Shown here in pieces: positions 63,011 to 64,000 of a stretch of DNA of 64,000 nucleotides. Source of the DNA: an uncultured Desulfovibrio sp. (GTDB lineage: Bacteria > Desulfobacterota > Desulfovibrionia > Desulfovibrionales > Desulfovibrionaceae); assembly GCF_902477725.1 (NCBI RefSeq), contig NZ_CABSIF010000008.1, positions 1 through 64,000 of the forward strand. The letters are read 5' to 3'. Below the pieces are notes generated by a model, which did no database searches, was not told the DNA's origin, and saw only the letters and a list, made by a program, of their open reading frames with translations. The position numbers and the translations under genes are program-made. Each line of letters starts with the position of its first letter. Positions within the stretch are counted from its first letter, which is position 1.

Positions 63011-64000
63011 ATGCCCATATACGGTCTCCGTTTCAGAACGCTTGGACAAACAAGCTATTATACCGGCCCCTCCGGCTTCAAACGGGGGGATCATGTACTT
63101 ATTGAGGCAGAACAGGGCCAGACCCTCGCCGAAATAGTATCCGGCCCCGCAGAGCATTTGCCCGGACAAATGGAGCAGGAACTGCCCTCCATTCTGCGTC
63201 ATGCCGGTTCAGAAGACATCCTCCGTGGTGAAGCCAACGAGCAGATGGCGCGCGAAGCGCAGCAGTTCTGCCGCCAGTGCATCCGCGACCGCAACCTTGA
63301 TATGAAGCTTGTGGATGTGGAGGTCTTTTTTGACCGCAGCAAGCTCATCTTTTACTTCACCGCGCCCTCCCGCATTGATTTTCGCGATCTGGTCAAAGAC
63401 CTTGTGCGCGAATACCGGGCGCGCATCGAGCTGCGGCAGATAGGCGTGCGCCACGAAACGCAGATGGTGGGCGCTGTGGGCAACTGCGGCATGGTCTGCT
63501 GCTGCCGAAGGTATCTGCGCAAGTTTGCGCCCGTGACCATCCGTATGGCAAAAGAGCAGAATCTCTTTCTGAACCCTGCCAAAATTTCGGGTATTTGCGG
63601 CCGCCTGCTCTGCTGCCTTTCTTACGAGCAGGACAACTACGACCATTTTCACCGCATGTGCCCGCGGCTCGGCAAGAAATACCAGACGGACAAAGGCCCC
63701 ATGAAGGTTCTGCGGGCCAATATGTTCCGCAATTCCCTTTCTGTGCTGACGGAAAACAATGAAGAAGTCGAACTGAGCCTGGACGATTGGCAGGCGCTTT
63801 CGCCCCACAGGCCGGAGGCCCCCCAGGGCGTACAGCCAAAGCAGCCGCCCAAAGGCCCCATGAACGACAACAGCCTGCTTGTGGTTTCCGCTACGCCGGA
63901 TACTCTTGACTCTCTTGATTTTATGGATGAATTCCGTCAGGACGAGCGCGATACCCCCGCCGAGGAATCCGCCCCCGCCGAATCCGGCGAACGCGCTCCC
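63011..64000 (+). CDS. PSP1 domain protein (YaaT/RicT-like), 3' end beyond window
   Basis: The first 330 residues are visible. The PSP1 core begins MPIYGLRFRTLGQTSYYTGPSG and includes RIELRQIGVRHETQMVGAVGNCGMVCCCRRYL and ISGICGRLLCCLSYEQDNY. The cysteine set matches RicT/YaaT, where cysteines bind an iron-sulfur cluster in the Ric (Y) complex affecting RNA processing. A Pro/Glu-rich low-complexity tail starts at about 265 and runs off the end. The start follows the family's usual N-terminus; no strong ribosome site is seen. Confidence 0.9.
   Translation, partial: MPIYGLRFRTLGQTSYYTGPSGFKRGDHVLIEAEQGQTLAEIVSGPAEHLPGQMEQELPSILRHAGSEDILRGEANEQMAREAQQFCRQCIRDRNLDMKLVDVEVFFDRSKLIFYFTAPSRIDFRDLVKDLVREYRARIELRQIGVRHETQMVGAVGNCGMVCCCRRYLRKFAPVTIRMAKEQNLFLNPAKISGICGRLLCCLSYEQDNYDHFHRMCPRLGKKYQTDKGPMKVLRANMFRNSLSVLTENNEEVELSLDDWQALSPHRPEAPQGVQPKQPPKGPMNDNSLLVVSATPDTLDSLDFMDEFRQDERDTPAEESAPAESGERAP

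Overview
The window is GC-rich, densely coded bacterial chromosome. Its gene content points to a sulfate-reducing Desulfovibrio-type Desulfobacterota: tandem chemoreceptors, a pyruvate carboxylase beside a long PEP-synthase-like protein, a srfABC locus, a LonB/YcbZ-type protease, and a phoH/7TM-HD/ybeY operon. The assignment comes from protein character and gene order only; no search was run. I see no insertion sequence, prophage, CRISPR array or rRNA.

Layout. 1-5050: signalling genes, namely two chemoreceptors on the minus strand (the first cut by the window edge) and a membrane-bound diguanylate cyclase, separated by an AT-rich 0.8 kb gap. 5365-7969: a DUF488 gene, then two identical tRNA-Pro(GGG) genes in inverted orientation. 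Each tRNA has its own promoter and hairpin terminator, and they bracket an outer-membrane barrel gene and a DinB-like gene. 7981-11030: a eukaryotic-type glycogen branching enzyme and a beta-hydroxyacid dehydrogenase. 11048-27382: a ten-gene minus-strand block around srfA, srfB and srfC. It also carries a glycine-zipper lipoprotein, a membrane-anchored trypsin-like protease, a TM/Sel1 protein, a VWA protein, an ABC ATPase/permease pair and an FGE-fold protein. A TetR regulator lies just upstream. This block is the best candidate for an under-described multi-protein envelope system.

28563-37098: housekeeping genes: a Lon-like protease; gmhA-fmdB-hemC on the minus strand; nadK, a DUF89-like protein and gatB on the plus strand. 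37307-39144: a signal-peptidase-like protein with a substituted catalytic lysine, convergent with a Ser-rich triple-repeat protein that has a possible sigma-54 promoter. 39329-43197: phoH, a 7TM-HD phosphohydrolase and ybeY. 43233-52672: cca diverging from birA, then pyruvate carboxylase and the PEP-synthase-like protein. The biotin ligase, its likely client and a pyruvate/PEP enzyme together form a C3/C4 carbon module. 52802-54449: a T4 endonuclease V-like protein and an FMN-dependent dioxygenase-family protein. 54592-62827: an HD-phosphofructokinase-AddA-AddB operon on the minus strand. 63011-64000: a PSP1 (YaaT/RicT-like) gene running off the end.

Most genes start at ATG codons with a recognisable GGAG-type ribosome binding site. 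Many junctions in the operons are overlaps or gaps of a few bases, so translational coupling is likely. Hairpin-plus-T-run terminators close several units and are listed separately.
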